DNA from: Leucogyrophana mollusca
Lineage: Eukaryota > Basidiomycota > Agaricomycetes > Boletales
Reading direction: 5' to 3'
Assembly: GCA_021014945.1 (NCBI GenBank)
Contig: MU266414.1
Coordinates: forward strand, 1-64,000
DNA length: 64,000 nt
A model generated the notes under the pieces. It had not been told where the DNA came from and did not search any database. It saw only the letters and a list, made by a program, of their open reading frames with translations. How positions within the stretch are numbered: position 1 is the stretch's first letter; each line of letters starts with the position of its first letter. The translations under genes and the position numbers were made by a program. This document shows, one piece after another, positions 63,194-64,000 of the stretch.

Positions 63194-64000
63194 CTATGAT
63201 TTTGATGAGGGAATGTGAAGGTTGATAGCTGCAGGACTATGTGTGAGGAGTGGCCGAACGAAGCTCTTGTTACATACCTCTATACCAGTTCAATGCATCA
63301 GATGGTGTAGGTGCATCGAAATAAAGAATAGCCTTGTTGTCAACGAGCCGTAAAGCTGAGAAGCGACCATTGGCGTCATTCAAAGTTTATAAAGTAAAAT
63401 GCAGCTGGCATACCATTTCCATGAACAATGCTGGCTGGCTGCGGTAAGGTCTGCATTCGCAGCACGGCCCAAAGATCAACGTAAGAAAGAGGATCCTTGC
63501 CTTCAGATGGATCACGGCACAAGACTAAGAGGTCGTTGCACAGGACGCCGACGAGAGGCCGAGGCGTCAATTCCGGCGCGAGACAATCGACTTGGACCGC
63601 CGATGCATCGCCCTGAGCGTTGAAGGTTTCAAAGGACACAACTGTCTTCCGCACAACCCGGGTCAATAGAAGTGGGCCGTCCATGATGAGACGCCTGGTC
63701 GGAGATCAGAGGAACGTAGAGTGATGGTTGCCATGAGAGAAGCTCACCGATGGGGCTGCACCAGCGGGCTAGGGAATTTGCCACGAATTCTGGCTTGCCA
63801 TTGCACGAGCTTCCGGCGTGACTCGGACTCTCGCTTTCCTTCATTCATGTTATTCGCTAGCAATGAGATCTCTGACAATGCTCTGTCCAGAGCATCGTCC
63901 ATGAACGTGTAGGATGGTGGAGTACTCCGCATCAGCTCCTCCAACTGCAAGACATAAGCTTCGAAACGCCCGTCCGTAGAGGATCGACTTACCAGAAGAC
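63194..64000 (-). CDS. Rho guanine-nucleotide exchange factor (DH-PH), C-terminal part, cut by the window
   Basis: C-terminal end of a gene continuing beyond 64000. It reads from the tail of a DH (RhoGEF) domain (PSYTFMDDALDRALSEISLL, WQARIRGKFPSPLVQPHR) into the PH domain (LIMDGPLLLTRVVRKTVVSF, LVGVLCNDLLVLCRDPSEGK, VDLWAVLRMQTLPQPASIVH). After an intron follow LRLVDNKAILYFDAP and SDALNWYRAINLHIPSSKS with the stop at 63194. Exon junctions near 63403, 63280 and 63690 are phase-consistent; a further intron starts at about 63992. Such proteins activate Rho or Cdc42 GTPases in polarity and septation. Which subfamily cannot be told without the N-terminus. Confidence 0.82.

Overview
The window is nuclear DNA of a filamentous basidiomycete, most likely an agaricomycete. 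The evidence is dense genes on both strands, many GT-AG introns of about 50-65 nt, CT-rich leaders before start codons, and protein families typical of mushrooms. These include an F-box protein with a YDQLCILCG start, a GFO/IDH/MocA-type D-galacturonate reductase, a GH74 enzyme with a CBM1, tandem PR-1-like secreted proteins and several agaricomycete-type proteins of unknown function. I see no transposon, CRISPR array, rRNA or confident tRNA. Gene models were assembled by hand from splice sites and frame continuity. In most of them I checked exon lengths and phases through to the stop codon.

Layout, left to right. 1-2.4 kb: long leader of a G1 cyclin gene (2388-3953). 5.5-7.3 kb (minus): D-galacturonate reductase with two microexons (8 and 6 nt). 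8.4-11.0 kb: large disordered basidiomycete protein. 11.8-15.3 kb: Itc1/ACF-type chromatin remodelling subunit. 15.8-18.2 kb: Avt1-type vacuolar amino acid transporter. 18.4-21.0 kb: divergent pair eIF3k / WDR5-Swd3. 21.4-22.7 kb: five-repeat polyubiquitin. 22.9-25.1 kb: divergent pair UTP23 / EMC7. 25.5-25.9 kb: small unknown protein. 26.5-29.0 kb: two tandem secreted CAP (PR-1-like) proteins. 29.1-30.6 kb: F-box protein. 30.9-31.4 kb: a four-exon gene for a 101-residue protein with very short exons. 31.4-34.0 kb: gene-poor island. 34.0-38.0 kb: Dlt1-like membrane protein, glutathione transferase, NADH-cytochrome b5 reductase. 39.5-41.7 kb: dual-specificity phosphatase. 42.0-45.0 kb: divergent pair TVP23 / multi-pass membrane protein. 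45.3-47.2 kb: leucine-rich-repeat protein. 47.4-50.4 kb: GH74-CBM1 xyloglucanase. 51.4-56.0 kb: unknown protein and a kinase-like protein. 57.1-62.8 kb: two tandem amino acid permeases. 63.2 kb to the edge: RhoGEF (DH-PH) gene, truncated by the window.

Most of the region is housekeeping: cell cycle, translation, ribosome biogenesis, chromatin, ER and Golgi membrane function, ubiquitin. A saprotroph theme is laid over it: GH74 xyloglucanase and D-galacturonate reductase for plant cell-wall sugars, amino acid permeases and a vacuolar amino acid transporter for nitrogen, and GST for detoxification. I found no coherent new gene cluster or defence system. The most unusual signals concern gene structure: two microexons in one gene, three GC-AG introns within about 11 kb, frame-preserving exitron-like introns, three tight divergent promoters, and a four-exon gene for a 101-residue protein.
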